In this document: piece by piece, positions 63,222-64,000 of the stretch
Layout: every line of letters starts with the position of its first letter
Position numbering within the stretch: position 1 is the stretch's first letter
Translations under genes and position numbers: made by a program
Assembly (NCBI RefSeq): GCF_026151205.1
Contig: NC_087084.1
Coordinates: forward strand, 12,923,453 to 12,987,452
Source of the DNA: Bolinopsis microptera
Taxonomy: Eukaryota > Ctenophora > Tentaculata > Lobata > Bolinopsidae
DNA length: 64,000 bases
Reading direction: 5' to 3'
Notes under the pieces: generated by a model
Databases searched by the model: none
What the model was told of the DNA's origin: nothing
What the model saw: the letters and a program-made list of their open reading frames with translations, nothing else

Positions 63222-64000
63222 TCATCTCTGTAACCTAACCTTTCTACACGTGTATCGATTCTGAATTGGCAGTGCAACTCTAACAATGGTTTGCAGAAAC
63301 ATCTGTATGGAGAGAATCTTCAGTGCACTGGTAGGAAGTTTATAAATACCTCCCAAGATTAAGGTAGTGCTAATTTCGCAATCAGACGTCGCTCCATTAA
63401 GTAAGGAACCGAACATTAGTGCACCCTTATCCTGGATTCTATTCCAGAAAAGGTAGCAAATTATTCCCAAGTCAAAGCTTATCTCCACCAAACTCGTTAG
63501 AAGACACTGCTTGAGATTTCTTTTCTGGTTGCTGCCCACGTCTTGTGTAGAGTTGTGGTAGTAGCCCACTATGTAGATGATGCAGAGTATTGCTGACCCA
63601 GCATAGCCCAGAAGGAGCAGTGTTGTTTCTATCACGGACATAATGTTGATGTGCCATCCGAAGTCATCACAGCGCCCACCCCAAACTGCTTCAAACTGCC
63701 AAATTGTTAAGGGTACATAAATCATAACCAGCTGAACGAAAACAGCAAAACCTAAGATTTTTTCCATCCTTTTTTTGTGTTCCCTGAAAACGAATGGCTT
63801 GTATAGTATGAAGCATTGAAATGAGTAAACTGTTTCTTGATAAAACTTCAGGAAAGTGATCGTTGTCTGGTGCAAACGACCTGAAAAGCTGTAAAAAGCA
63901 AGAAAAAGATCATAAAAACTAGACACAACACCTCTTACTATTAGATTTGCAGCGATTTCCTCGCTCAGAATAAACATTCCCATTATCATGTTCATGACAG
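63222..64000 (-). CDS. C-terminal part of a multi-pass membrane protein, probably a GPCR
   Basis: The minus-strand frame runs from the right edge of the window to a stop at 63222-63224 (at least 257 codons); its start lies outside. Hydrophobic segments fit transmembrane helices. One ends in FILYKPF before a basic loop (REHKKRMEK). Others are ILGFAVFVQLVMIYVPLTIW, TTLLLLGYAGSAILCIIYIV and CLLTSLVEISFDLGIICYLF. The last one includes STTLILGGIYKLPTSALKI. This order (a TM3-like end with a Tyr-Lys motif in the DRY position, then four helices and a short basic tail) resembles a divergent rhodopsin-type or chemoreceptor-type GPCR. No NPxxY motif is seen, so another membrane family is possible. It appears to be the only host protein gene in the window. 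Confidence 0.5.
   Translation of the reverse strand, partial: VMNMIMGMFILSEEIAANLIVRGVVSSFYDLFLAFYSFSGRLHQTTITFLKFYQETVYSFQCFILYKPFVFREHKKRMEKILGFAVFVQLVMIYVPLTIWQFEAVWGGRCDDFGWHINIMSVIETTLLLLGYAGSAILCIIYIVGYYHNSTQDVGSNQKRNLKQCLLTSLVEISFDLGIICYLFWNRIQDKGALMFGSLLNGATSDCEISTTLILGGIYKLPTSALKILSIQMFLQTIVRVALPIQNRYTCRKVRLQR

Overview
The window is eukaryotic, repeat-dominated DNA, almost certainly from an invertebrate animal that uses spliced-leader (SL) trans-splicing. The evidence is tandem units carrying a 5S rRNA gene next to an SL-type RNA gene, many animal-type retrotransposon families, and a GPCR-like gene at the right edge. SL–5S linkage is known in nematodes, Hydra, Oikopleura and some crustaceans; the sequence alone does not fix the phylum. 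Almost nothing here is a host protein gene.

Layout. (1) 1-13537: about 76 head-to-tail copies of a 176-bp satellite with a long C tract in each monomer. (2) 13422-29503: eight copies of a roughly 880-bp unit, each with an SL RNA gene then a 5S rRNA gene on the + strand. The array is interrupted by a 5'-truncated LINE (16068-18548) and by a Ty3/gypsy-like LTR element (21825-28459), whose pol is itself split by a 1.5-kb TTAA-flanked non-autonomous transposon (25978-27486). The satellite monomer equals the outer parts of the 880-bp unit with the SL–5S core removed. (3) 29786-42560: a CR1-like LINE ('A') split by a complete CR1-like LINE ('B', 32950-40272) with intact ORF1 and ORF2. B starts with a 39-nt sequence identical to the SL exon of the RNA genes upstream, so it looks like the integrated copy of a trans-spliced LINE transcript. 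(4) 42561-49080: intergenic DNA with a near-perfect palindrome, a small SINE-like insert, and two minus-strand LINEs (a fragment at 44195-44625 and a long one at 45488-48925). (5) 49081-53982: a decayed DNA transposon with roughly 300-bp terminal inverted repeats, an 80-bp mini-element, telomere-like repeats and a third CR1-like LINE with one in-frame stop. (6) 54128-57360: a full-length RTE-type LINE with a 9-bp target duplication, apparently inside the 3' UTR of the third CR1-like copy. (7) 57640-62440: a dense cluster of small mobile elements (two more 80-bp mini-elements, a second SINE-like copy, tandem Helitron-like units), a minisatellite and a (CCACA)n array. (8) 63222-64000: the C-terminal part of a multi-pass membrane protein on the minus strand, probably a GPCR.

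How the parts connect. The SL RNA genes would supply the 5' leader for trans-splicing, and LINE B records one such event in DNA. B's ORF1 combines a PHD finger, an AlkB-like 2OG-Fe(II) dioxygenase and an SGNH esterase; its ORF2 has a zinc finger, AP endonuclease and reverse transcriptase. The most unusual observations are the SL-capped LINE, the AlkB-bearing ORF1, the satellite born from the SL–5S unit, and a family of about 80-bp insertions with perfect 8-bp target duplications.
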